Assembly: GCA_963716235.1 (NCBI GenBank)
Contig: CAVQTE010000012.1
Span: 1 to 64,000, forward strand
Direction of reading: 5' to 3'
From: Sva-07 sp963716235
Lineage (GTDB): Bacteria > Actinomycetota > Acidimicrobiia > Acidimicrobiales > Ilumatobacteraceae
DNA: 64,000 nt
Part shown: piece after piece, positions 43,933 to 51,247 of the stretch
Numbering within the stretch: the stretch's first letter is position 1
Layout of the letters: the number at the start of each line of letters is the position of its first letter
Program-made: the position numbers and the translations under genes
The notes under the pieces: generated by a model
Told to the model about the DNA's origin: nothing
The model's database searches: none
What the model saw: only the letters and a program-made list of their open reading frames with translations

Positions 43933-45606
43933 TCAGCTGACCTGACGGACCCCGGGGCTCGAGGCCTGCACCTCCCACGAGCTGATCGGCGTGACCGGTG
44001 ATGTCTCGTCGAACTGGTCCGCCACGGCACGGTAGGTCGCGAGCCATCGGTCAGGTGTCACCTCGCACACGGTGTACCCGCGCTGAGCGTCGAACCACTT
44101 CAGGTGCGGGTTGGCGGTCAACGCACCGGTGACCAGGGTTTCGACCGCCTCGTCATCGTCGAAGAACGACGACGAGATGCTTGACGCCATGAACTCGGTG
44201 CCGATGACGGGCAGTGCGGCATCGAAGGGGTCCGAACGCAGTTCGGCAACGGCGGCGGAGTGGAAGTCCCCGGTGAGCACGATGAGGTTGTCGGCCGCCG
44301 CGCCCACCGCGTCGAGCACGACCTGACGCTCGCCGGCGTAACCGTCCCATGTGTCGACCACCACGACGGGCGGTGCGGCACCGGCGACTGCGTTCCCACC
44401 GAACATGAACACCTGTTGTGCGAGCACGTCCCACACCGCGGTCGACGCCTCCACACCGTCGATCAGCCACGTGCGCTGCGCGGCTCCGAGCATCGTGTGG
44501 TCGGGGTCGGCGGCGAGCTCCTCGTCGCGCACCTGCACGGCATCGCCGAGTTGGGCGACGAAGGGTTCGCCACGCTGCTGGTCCGATCGGTACTGGCGTG
44601 TGTCGAGGACGTGGAAGCGCAGGAGGTCGCCGTGGGCGAACGATCGGTAGATGTCGTAGTCGGGCCCGTCGGGCGCGTCGAGGCGCACCGGCATGTGTTC
44701 GTACCAGGCCTGGTACGCGGCGGCGCGCCGTGTCCGGAAGGCCTGCGGATCGTCGTCCTGTTCGGAGACGTCGCCGGCGTAGTCGTTGTCGACCTCGTGG
44801 TCGTCCCATGTGACGATCCACGGGACGAGTGCGTGCGCCGCCTGCAGGAGCGGATCGCTGTGGTAGAGCGCGTACCGCTCGCGGTACTGCTCGAGCGTCT
44901 CGCACTCGAAGTCCTGCCCTGTCGTCCTGCCGCGTTCGTCGGCGTAGCCGCCACTCGCGTACTCGTAGATGTAGTCGCCCAGGAACACGAAGGCGTCGAT
45001 GTCTCCTTCGTCGACCAGGTCGCGGTAGGCGGCGTACCGGCCCTGTTCCCAGTTCTGGCAGGACGAGAAGGCGAACCGGAAGCGGTCGGGCAGCGTCCCG
45101 GGTGCGGCGAAGGTGTGCGTCCGAGCGGGTGGTGTCGTGTACTCGCCGAGTCCGAAGCGGTAGTAGTACTCCTGGTCGGGGTCGAGGCCGGACGCATCGA
45201 CGTGCACCGAGTGTCCGAGTGCTGCGATGGCGAGGGCGGTGCCGTCGCCGACGACATCGGCGAAGTTCTCGTCGCGAGCGATCTCCCACGTCACCTCGAT
45301 GTCGGTGTCGGGGAGCGGTTCGGCCGGCTGGAGACGTGTCCAGAGGATCACCGAGTCGGGCAGTGGGTCACCCGACGCGACGCCCAGCGTGAAGGGATCG
45401 GACTGCACGGCGGGCGCAGCGCTCGTCGTGGTGTCCGCCAGCGCGGTCGTGTCCGGCAGGGTGGTGGTGTCGGTCGTGTCCGTCGCTGATGGTCCGCTCG
45501 ACGTGTTCGAGCCCGACTCGCCGCTGCTGCAGGCGGCAAGCGCCGCGGCGATCGTTCCGGCGAGGAACCCGCGGCGGGTCAATCGAGGCCAGTTGTCGTT
45601 GTTCAC
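43933..45606 (-). CDS. PhoD-like alkaline phosphatase, Tat-exported lipoprotein
   Basis: 557-residue phosphodiesterase/alkaline phosphatase D. The N-terminus has the twin-arginine motif TRRGFLAG, a hydrophobic core and an ALAACSSG lipobox, so it is exported folded and lipid-anchored. A Thr/Ser-rich linker follows. Catalytic blocks: RFAFSSCQNWEQG, DAFVFLGDYIYEYASGG, VTWDDHEVDNDYAGD, and IVLTGDFHSAAVAELRSDP. Family enzymes use calcium with iron and release phosphate from phosphodiesters. GTG start with GAGGA in front. Likely a phosphate-scavenging gene; no Pho box checked. Confidence 0.93.
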   Translation of the reverse strand: MNNDNWPRLTRRGFLAGTIAAALAACSSGESGSNTSSGPSATDTTDTTTLPDTTALADTTTSAAPAVQSDPFTLGVASGDPLPDSVILWTRLQPAEPLPDTDIEVTWEIARDENFADVVGDGTALAIAALGHSVHVDASGLDPDQEYYYRFGLGEYTTPPARTHTFAAPGTLPDRFRFAFSSCQNWEQGRYAAYRDLVDEGDIDAFVFLGDYIYEYASGGYADERGRTTGQDFECETLEQYRERYALYHSDPLLQAAHALVPWIVTWDDHEVDNDYAGDVSEQDDDPQAFRTRRAAAYQAWYEHMPVRLDAPDGPDYDIYRSFAHGDLLRFHVLDTRQYRSDQQRGEPFVAQLGDAVQVRDEELAADPDHTMLGAAQRTWLIDGVEASTAVWDVLAQQVFMFGGNAVAGAAPPVVVVDTWDGYAGERQVVLDAVGAAADNLIVLTGDFHSAAVAELRSDPFDAALPVIGTEFMASSISSSFFDDDEAVETLVTGALTANPHLKWFDAQRGYTVCEVTPDRWLATYRAVADQFDETSPVTPISSWEVQASSPGVRQVS

Positions 45607-45733
45607 GTTTCCTCGATGAGTCGTTTGGTCACTGTTCGAGTGTACGCGACGACCCGATTGGGACTTCCGCCCGATCGATCAGGTCGAACGAGCGAGTACT
45701 CAACCGTCGGGGTGTCTGCGCCGATAGAAGATC

Positions 45734-45898
45734 ATGAAGATGGGCGATGACGAACAACCGCTGACGATACGCAACGACCAGGAGGTCGGTGGGGTCTCGG
45801 CGGAACGCGAGTACGTGCGGCGGGTGGCGCAGCAGGAGCAGCGGATCGAGGCGGCCTGGCGCTGGTCGCATCGGGTCGATTGCAGATCATTCGTCTGA
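45734..45898 (+). CDS. putative small charged protein (54 residues)
   Basis: ATG 45734 to TGA 45898 gives a 54-residue, strongly charged, helix-prone sequence starting MKMGDDEQPLTIRNDQEV and continuing REYVRRVAQQEQRIEAAWRW. It fills an otherwise empty gap of 280 bases and overlaps the convergent methyltransferase end by 12 bases. Support is moderate: codon positions look G+C-biased and the sequence reads like a real amphipathic helix, but there is no clear -10 or ribosome site and no family is recognised. Confidence 0.35.
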   Translation: MKMGDDEQPLTIRNDQEVGGVSAEREYVRRVAQQEQRIEAAWRWSHRVDCRSFV

Positions 45899-46648
45899 AC
45901 GGCGGAGCACGAAGACGAACTCGAATGCATCGGGCGATGCGCTCGAGCCATCGAGAGCGAGGACTCCTTCGACCCGGAGCCCGGCGTCGATCGCCAGGTC
46001 GCGGAAGCCGGATTGCGTGTGCCAGTGCAGCACCCAGGGCCGTTCGATCTCCTGGCGGTCCTCGCCGTCCACGACCTCGTAGCGCAGCACGGTGGTCTGT
46101 CGTCGGGTCGTGTCGTCGCGGTCGGTCGCGGTGGCGGTCACCCGCAGGAGTCGACCGCGTTCGTCGACGTGCTCGCGCGCGACTCCGAGATGCTCGGCGC
46201 GCACCGGCTTCGGGATGAAGAGTGGGACCAGCGCGGCGCCGTTCGGGTCGAGGTGGTGACGGATTCGTTCGAGCGCCCGAACCGCGGTGGCATCGTCGGC
46301 GATGAGGTTGAAGGTGGGCCCGGCCAGGAAGATCGATCGGTATGTCCTGGCGAGGTCCATCTGCTCGATGGCCGCATGATGGACGGTGACCTCGATCCCA
46401 CGTTCGGCCGCCGTTCGCCGCAACTCCGCCAGCATGTCGGCCGACGAGTCCAGGCCCTCGACGTCGAGCCCACCGGCCCGCAGCGACAGCAACGGATCAC
46501 CGTCGCCGCATCCGAGTTCCAGCGCCGGCTCACCCCAGGTGCGGATGAACGTCGCGTACGTGCGCGGATCCGGCACCGAGCCCTTGAGCGGGCCGTACAC
46601 GTCGACGACGATGCCGGTGTAGAAGTCCGCGGGGTCGACGTCGTTCAT
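45887..46648 (-). CDS. SAM-dependent methyltransferase (class I)
   Basis: 253-residue class I methyltransferase. Seen: PALELGCGDGDPLLSLRAGG, the SAM-binding glycine loop; LDVEGLDSSADMLAELRRTA, acidic strand 2; VHHAAIEQMDLARTY; and HLDPNGAALVPLFIP. A C-terminal half with an ERPWVLHWHTQSGFRDLAID segment resembles the small-molecule group. Intact. Divergent from the SnoaL-like gene, with 59 bases between starts. Substrate unknown. Confidence 0.9.
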   Translation of the reverse strand: MNDVDPADFYTGIVVDVYGPLKGSVPDPRTYATFIRTWGEPALELGCGDGDPLLSLRAGGLDVEGLDSSADMLAELRRTAAERGIEVTVHHAAIEQMDLARTYRSIFLAGPTFNLIADDATAVRALERIRHHLDPNGAALVPLFIPKPVRAEHLGVAREHVDERGRLLRVTATATDRDDTTRRQTTVLRYEVVDGEDRQEIERPWVLHWHTQSGFRDLAIDAGLRVEGVLALDGSSASPDAFEFVFVLRRSDE

Positions 46649-46694
46649 GGCAGGCCAGTCTTGCCGCTGTGCTGACGGGTGGGCGACGGTGTTC

Positions 46695-46700
46695 TACCGT
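46695..46700 (+). promoter_or_regulatory. -10 box (TACCGT) of the second SnoaL-like gene
   Basis: TACCGT, seven bases before GTG 46708. Confidence 0.5.
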
Positions 46701-46707
46701 GAGCGGC

Positions 46708-47085
46708 GTGGATGACTCGGCGTTGTGCGCGCTCTCGGATCGTTGGTGGGACGAGATCTGGCGCGACGGCAACGTCGATGCCGTCGACGAGCTGCTGACC
46801 GATCCGTTCGTGCGCCACACGAGTCTCGGCTCGATGGTGTCCCCGCGCCACGAGTACAAGGCGATGCTGGCCGAGATCCAGCGGACGCTGTGCAGGCCCG
46901 AGACGACCATCGATGATCGCGTGGTCGCCGGCGACCGGGTGTGGACCCGCGCCACGAGTCGTGGTCTGAACCTGGAGACCAGCGAGACGACCGTCGTCAC
47001 GTGGATGCTGGTCCAGCGGATCGCCGAGGGCCGTATCGCCGAGCACTGGGTGCTCACGGTTCGCGGCGTCGACTGGACGGTGTGA
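46708..47085 (+). CDS. SnoaL-like NTF2-fold protein
   Basis: 125-residue NTF2-like protein, a probable polyketide-cyclase-like or steroid-binding fold. Seen: LSDRWWDEIWRDGNVDAVDE, HTSLGSMVSPRHEYKAMLAE and TTVVTWMLVQRIAEGRIAEH with the terminal WVLTVRGVDW strand; the overall pattern, a helix pair then a strand sheet, fits SnoaL proteins. GTG 46708 is preferred to a GTG three codons upstream since TACCGT ends seven bases before it. Enzymatic activity uncertain. Confidence 0.85.
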   Translation: MDDSALCALSDRWWDEIWRDGNVDAVDELLTDPFVRHTSLGSMVSPRHEYKAMLAEIQRTLCRPETTIDDRVVAGDRVWTRATSRGLNLETSETTVVTWMLVQRIAEGRIAEHWVLTVRGVDWTV

Positions 47086-47095
47086 GCACACGCTC

Positions 47096-47171
47096 CGCAG
47101 CGGTCAACCGATCTCGCAGCGGTCAACCGATCTCGCAGCGGTCAACCGATCTCGCAGCGGTCAACCGATCT
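47096..47171. repeat. four 19-bp tandem repeats at the end of the MFS gene
   Basis: Unit cgcagcggtcaaccgatct repeated four times without mismatch. The last copy covers the final codons and stop (gagatcggttga on the minus strand) of the MFS gene that ends at 47161, so the gene's tail has been copied three times beyond the stop. Confidence 0.95.
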
Positions 47172-48399
47172 CGACCGCAGCGACGCGACCACGATGGCGG
47201 TACCGGGCGGCGGAGAACAGCGCGATCGCCGTGAGCACGGCCACTCCCATCGCTGCCAGGGTGACACGCAGCGTGATGGTGTCGGCCAGCACACCCAGTG
47301 GAAGTGCCATCAGGCCGAACCCGCTGAACCCGAGGATCACCATGCTCTGCAGTCGGCCGTGGTACTCCAGTGCCGAGATCCGCAACAGCAGCGTCTGCGT
47401 CGAGGTCTGGAACATCAGACCGCTCGCTCCGATGAACGCGAGCGCGACGAGCGCGAGTGGGAAGGAGCTGGCGACGCCGAGCGCGATCAACGCCACACCG
47501 AACGCGGTGCCCGACCAGGCGATGGTGGCCCACGGGTGCTGCCCGCTCCCGCGGGAGGCGTTGACGAGCCCCGCCAGCACGGCTCCGAGGCCGGCGACGC
47601 CGGCCATGATGCCGTAGCCGACGGCGCCGACATCGAAGCGGTCATCGGCGAGTGTCGGCAGGAACGTGAGGTACGGAAATCCGACCATGACCACGCCGAC
47701 GGTCACCAGCGCGATCAACCCCACCTCGTGATTGGAGCGGACGTAGCGGACGGCGTCGACGATCTCGCCGAACGGTGATCGGCTGAAGTCGGTTCGTCGG
47801 GGCACCCGGGGCAGCGCCACGATGAACATCGCCGCGAGCGCGCTGGCGATCCCGCTCGCGATGAAGACACCTCCCACACCGAACCACGTCACCCCGATGA
47901 GCAGACCGGCGAGTGCCGGAGCGAACACTCGCATCGCCTCCTGCGACATCTGGCTGAGGACGACGGCGTTCTGGAGGAGCGAGGACGGGACGACCTCGGA
48001 GATCAGCGAGATCCGGGCGGGGAGATAGAACGCGAAGGCTGCCGCCTGGACGCCACCGGCGACGAGCAGCATCCAGTACGCGATGACGTCGGTGATCACC
48101 GCCGCTCCGATGAGCAGCGATGACGCCATGAGTGTGAGCACGGCGAGCAGGAGCACGAGTCGCTTCGGGTACCGGTCGGCGGCGACGCCGCCGAGTGGGG
48201 TGGCGATCAGCATCGAGGCGCCGAAGACGAGCATCACGCCACCCAGCCCGGCGTTGCTCCCGGTCAGTTCGCGCGCCAGCCACCCACGAGCCACGGCCTG
48301 GCCCATCACGCCGAAGATCACGATGGTCGCGCTGTAGAACAGCAGGCGGTACGAGGGCACGGACATCGCTGCCCAGGTGCCGGCAGCCTTTCGATTCAC
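47161..48399 (-). CDS. MFS transporter (DUF894/enterobactin exporter-like)
   Basis: 412-residue MFS permease with about 12 helices; YSATIVIFGVMGQAVARGWL, LVFGASMLIATPLGGVAADR and YPKRLVLLLAVLTLMASSLL carry the motif-A loop G-x-x-x-D-R after helix 2. FYLPARISLISEVVPSSLLQ and SQMSQEAMRVFAPALAGLL are typical of the DUF894 or Bcr-like exporters. GTG 48399 is chosen because TACGTT sits six bases upstream. Function: probable drug or siderophore export, not specified. Confidence 0.9.
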   Translation of the reverse strand: MNRKAAGTWAAMSVPSYRLLFYSATIVIFGVMGQAVARGWLARELTGSNAGLGGVMLVFGASMLIATPLGGVAADRYPKRLVLLLAVLTLMASSLLIGAAVITDVIAYWMLLVAGGVQAAAFAFYLPARISLISEVVPSSLLQNAVVLSQMSQEAMRVFAPALAGLLIGVTWFGVGGVFIASGIASALAAMFIVALPRVPRRTDFSRSPFGEIVDAVRYVRSNHEVGLIALVTVGVVMVGFPYLTFLPTLADDRFDVGAVGYGIMAGVAGLGAVLAGLVNASRGSGQHPWATIAWSGTAFGVALIALGVASSFPLALVALAFIGASGLMFQTSTQTLLLRISALEYHGRLQSMVILGFSGFGLMALPLGVLADTITLRVTLAAMGVAVLTAIALFSAARYRHRGRVAAVEIG

Positions 48400-48405
48400 A
48401 TCAGG

Positions 48406-48411
48406 AACGTA
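48406..48411 (-). promoter_or_regulatory. -10 box (TACGTT) of the MFS gene
   Basis: Minus-strand TACGTT, six bases before GTG 48399. Confidence 0.5.
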
Positions 48412-48529
48412 CGCCACGATCGGCGCCGGTCGTGGACGCCGCGCTCGAGGCGCGGCCTCGGCAAGGTCGAGGTGCCAACGGGCTGAAGGACCCTGGACAC
48501 CGGTCGGGCCGGTGGCGCACGATCGCGAC

Positions 48530-48676
48530 ATGAGCGGATCTGTCACGCACGCCTGCCCGTACTGCGAGCTGATCTTCAGCTACCACAACGAGGTGAAGGA
48601 TCACATCCTGCACGACCATCCCGAGCACGCCTCGGTGGTCGAGTCGATCGAGCCGCGCGAGTTACCGCACGACTGA
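48530..48676 (+). CDS. 48-residue C2H2 zinc-finger-like protein
   Basis: Tiny protein made mostly of one finger: CPYCELIFSYHNEVKDHI and the following LHDHPEH, giving C-x2-C-x12-H-x3-H, a spacing that matches a single C2H2 zinc finger, with a short acidic tail. Such minimal fingers occur in actinobacteria and could bind nucleic acid or protein. CACGAT ends six bases before the ATG. The last part overlaps the annotated end of the convergent aminotransferase gene by up to 76 bases. Confidence 0.7.
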   Translation: MSGSVTHACPYCELIFSYHNEVKDHILHDHPEHASVVESIEPRELPHD

Positions 48677-50109
48677 ACCACCCGGAGACTGCTTGTCGAA
48701 CGAGCGATGATCCACTCGGCCTCCGCGGATTGATCACGCTCGCCGCGGAACTCCCGGTCGGCATCGGTGAGCACGGCGCGCAGCGTCGATGCGATGAAGG
48801 CGAACTCCTCCTCACCCGCGATCAACGGCGGTGACAGCGTGATCACCGGCTCTCCCCGGTCGTCCGCGCGGCAGATCAGTCCCGCTGCGAACAGCCGGGG
48901 CGACAGGTGATCGCGCAGCAGCCAGTCGGCCTGCTCGGGCGTGAACGTCCCACGGCTCGCCTGGTCGGTGACGAGTTCGATCGCCAGGAAGTAGCCGTCA
49001 CCGCGCACGTCGCCGACCAGCGGGATGTCGCGCAACGACTCGATCAGCGACTTGAATCGGTCCTGGTTGGCCAGGACGTGTCCGCACAGGTCCTCGCGCT
49101 CGAACACGTCGAGGTTCGCGTTCGCCACGGCGCACGACACCGGGTGCGCGCCGAACGTCTGGCCCTGCAGGAACGCGACCGGTGCGTCGACGAACGGTTC
49201 CGCGATGCGGTCGCTGATCATCACCCCGCCCAGCGGTGAGTAGCCGCTCGTCACGCCCTTCGCGAAGGTGATCATGTCGGGCTGGTAGCCGTAGCGCAGG
49301 CTGCCGAACATGTGACCGAACCGGCCGAAGGCGCTGATCACCTCGTCGCTCACGAGCAGCACGTCGTAGTGGTCGCAGATCTCACGCACGCGGGCCCAGT
49401 ACCCTTCCGGCGGGACGAACGCCCCACCGGTGTTCTGCACCGGCTCCATGAACACCGCGGCCACGGTGTCGGGACCCTCCATCTCGATGCGCAACGCCAC
49501 GTCGTCGGCGCAACGCAACGTGCACGCCTCGAGGTGCATGCAGTCACCGCAGCGGTACCGGTACGGGGTCTGCACCTTGATCGCGCCGGGCATCAGCGGT
49601 TCGAAGACGGACTTGATCGACGGTACGCCGGTCAGGCTGAGCGCACCGATCGAGGTGCCGTGGTACGCGAGGTAGCGCGAGATCACCTTGGTGCGCATCG
49701 GTTCGCCGCGCAGCTTCCAGTACTGGCGCGACAACTTGATCGCCGTTTCGACGGCGTCACCGCCCGACGGCGTGAAGAACACCCGATTCAGGTCGCCCGG
49801 TGCCATCGTCGCCAGCCGCTCGGCGAGGGTCACCGCGGGCTCGTTTGCGAATCCCCAGACCGGGAAGTACGCGAGCGTCGCGGCCTGCTCGCGGGCGGCG
49901 TCCGCGAGCTCGGCCCGACCGTGGCCGACCTGCACGGTGAACAAGCCCGAGAGGCCGTCGAGGTAGCGCGTGCCGTTGGAGTCCCAGACGTAGCAGCCCT
50001 CGCCCCGCACGATCATCGGCGCGGCGTCGCGCTGGGCCCGCAACGTGGTGAAGTGCATCCACAGATGCGCGGCAGCGTCGGAATCGGTGGGCATGACCCA
50101 GTTTCGCAT
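48601..50109 (-). CDS. class III pyridoxal-phosphate aminotransferase
   Basis: 502-residue PLP enzyme of the omega-amino-acid/pyruvate transaminase group. Seen: GLFTVQVGHGRAELADAARE, FTPSGGDAVETAIKLSRQYW, YLAYHGTSIGALSLTG, VFMEPVQNTGGAFVPPEGYW, LLVSDEVISAFGRFG with the Asp, and PDMITFAKGVTSGYSPLGG with the Lys that carries PLP. The C-terminus beyond EEEFAFIASTLRAVL is odd: it runs in a Ser/Cys-rich stretch over the zinc-finger gene. A frame slip around 48690 would end it at about 48665, so the true stop is uncertain. Substrate amine unknown. Confidence 0.88.
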   Translation of the reverse strand: MRNWVMPTDSDAAAHLWMHFTTLRAQRDAAPMIVRGEGCYVWDSNGTRYLDGLSGLFTVQVGHGRAELADAAREQAATLAYFPVWGFANEPAVTLAERLATMAPGDLNRVFFTPSGGDAVETAIKLSRQYWKLRGEPMRTKVISRYLAYHGTSIGALSLTGVPSIKSVFEPLMPGAIKVQTPYRYRCGDCMHLEACTLRCADDVALRIEMEGPDTVAAVFMEPVQNTGGAFVPPEGYWARVREICDHYDVLLVSDEVISAFGRFGHMFGSLRYGYQPDMITFAKGVTSGYSPLGGVMISDRIAEPFVDAPVAFLQGQTFGAHPVSCAVANANLDVFEREDLCGHVLANQDRFKSLIESLRDIPLVGDVRGDGYFLAIELVTDQASRGTFTPEQADWLLRDHLSPRLFAAGLICRADDRGEPVITLSPPLIAGEEEFAFIASTLRAVLTDADREFRGERDQSAEAEWIIARSTSSLRVVQSCGNSRGSIDSTTEACSGWSCRM

Positions 50110-50328
50110 CGTCCAGTGGATCGAGCCGCACGGCGTGGTCGGGGGATCTCAGCGGTGAGGGCGGCGGCGCCGAGCGTCAGCGCCGACACCACGAGGATGT
50201 CGCGCCACGGGACGGTCCAGGTGAACCCGGCCATGAAACCGGAACCGTTGAGCACGAGCCCGTAGGTGCCGACGAGCAGGCCGAAACCCCCTTGCGTTTC
50301 GAACGGTGCGCGCAGCAGGGTGTGACCG
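50110..50328 (-). pseudogene. remnant of an FtsX-like ABC permease 3' end
   Basis: Minus-strand translation gives GIGHTLLRAPFETQGGFGLL and GFTWTVPWRDILVVSALTLG then AAALTAEIP, two membrane helices and the loop-plus-P-R-x-A tail typical of the last 70 residues of FtsX-family permeases. No upstream part exists; the opposite-strand methyltransferase begins at 50329. After AEIP the frame must slip by one to reach AVRLDPLDDA, matching the usual family ending. Looks like the scar of a deleted or displaced gene in front of the aminotransferase. Confidence 0.4.
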
Positions 50329-51072
50329 ATGCCCGAGAACCGATTCGTCGGCGAGGTCGCCCGCACCTACGACCAGACGTCAGCCGCCATGTTCGCGTCC
50401 GAGGTCCTCGACCCTGCGGTCGACTGCCTGGAGTGGTTGGCGCAGGGCGGACGGGTGCTCGAGTTCGCCATCGGCACCGGCCGGGTGGCGCTGCCGCTCG
50501 CGGCCCGAGGTGGCGACGTGTCCGGCATCGAGCTGTCGGCCGACATGCTCGCCGAGCTGCGACGGGCCCCCTGCGCCGCCGACATCGCCGTTGTCGAGGG
50601 CGACATGGCCACGACGCGGGTGGACGGGGAGTTCTCGCTCGTCTACCTCGTGTTCAACACGATCACGAACCTGACGACGCAGGACGAACAGGTCGCCTGC
50701 TTCGAGAACGCGGCCCGCCACCTCGCGCCCGACGGACGGTTCGTGGTCGAGAACGGCGTGCCTGCGTTACGTCGCCTGCCGCCCGGCGCTGTCGGTGTGC
50801 CGTTCACAGTCACCGACGACTACCTCGGCATCGACGATTTCGTCGATCGTACCCACCTACAGATCTCCCGGTCGCGCCACTTCCACCGCACCGCCGACGG
50901 CACCTTCCGCGAGTTCACCGCGCCGTTCCGGTACGTGTGGCCCTCGGAACTGGACCTGATGGCGCGCATCGCCGGCCTGACGCTCGAACACCGCTGGGCC
51001 GGCTGGGACCGATCCCCGTTCACCGGCGACAGCCCGTCACACGTGAGCGTCTGGCGTCGCCCGTCGTTCTGA
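50329..51072 (+). CDS. SAM-dependent methyltransferase (class I)
   Basis: 247-residue methyltransferase. Seen: GRVLEFAIGTGRVALPLAAR (SAM loop), GIELSADMLAELRRAPCA, AVVEGDMATTRVDGEFSLVY, FNTITNLTTQDEQVACFENA and LAPDGRFVVENGVPALRRL, the usual order of class I motifs. It belongs with proteins of the Methyltransf_25 group. The ATG overlaps, on the opposite strand, the remnant permease, and no -10 box is seen before it. Followed by an inverted repeat at 51093-51129. Substrate unknown. Confidence 0.9.
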   Translation: MPENRFVGEVARTYDQTSAAMFASEVLDPAVDCLEWLAQGGRVLEFAIGTGRVALPLAARGGDVSGIELSADMLAELRRAPCAADIAVVEGDMATTRVDGEFSLVYLVFNTITNLTTQDEQVACFENAARHLAPDGRFVVENGVPALRRLPPGAVGVPFTVTDDYLGIDDFVDRTHLQISRSRHFHRTADGTFREFTAPFRYVWPSELDLMARIAGLTLEHRWAGWDRSPFTGDSPSHVSVWRRPSF

Positions 51073-51092
51073 CTCGCCACTCGTCGGTTCCT

Positions 51093-51129
51093 TGCGGAAT
51101 ACCTCCCGGAATCCGGGACTCATTCCGCA
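51093..51129 (+). terminator. inverted repeat after the methyltransferase gene
   Basis: tgcggaat (51093-51100) pairs with attccgca (51122-51129) around an inner cccgga-a-tccggg palindrome, 20 bases past the stop. No T-run. Confidence 0.45.
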
Positions 51130-51247
51130 CAGATGTGATCTGCCGCATCACATTCGCAGGGCGGTCGGAGTCGTTGTGGGGCGAGGCGGTCGGGGAAGAT
51201 GACAGCCACCTGCACCACCGTCACCCTGCACGAGAGGTCTCATCACC

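Noticed and set aside
47096..47171. Short CRISPR-like array
   Set aside because: The four units are directly adjacent with no spacers and carry a gene's stop codon; it is a tandem duplication.
48601..48690. Long C-terminal extension of the aminotransferase
   Set aside because: It is atypical for the family and overlaps the zinc-finger gene; likely the result of a frame slip near 48690, so not treated as a new domain.
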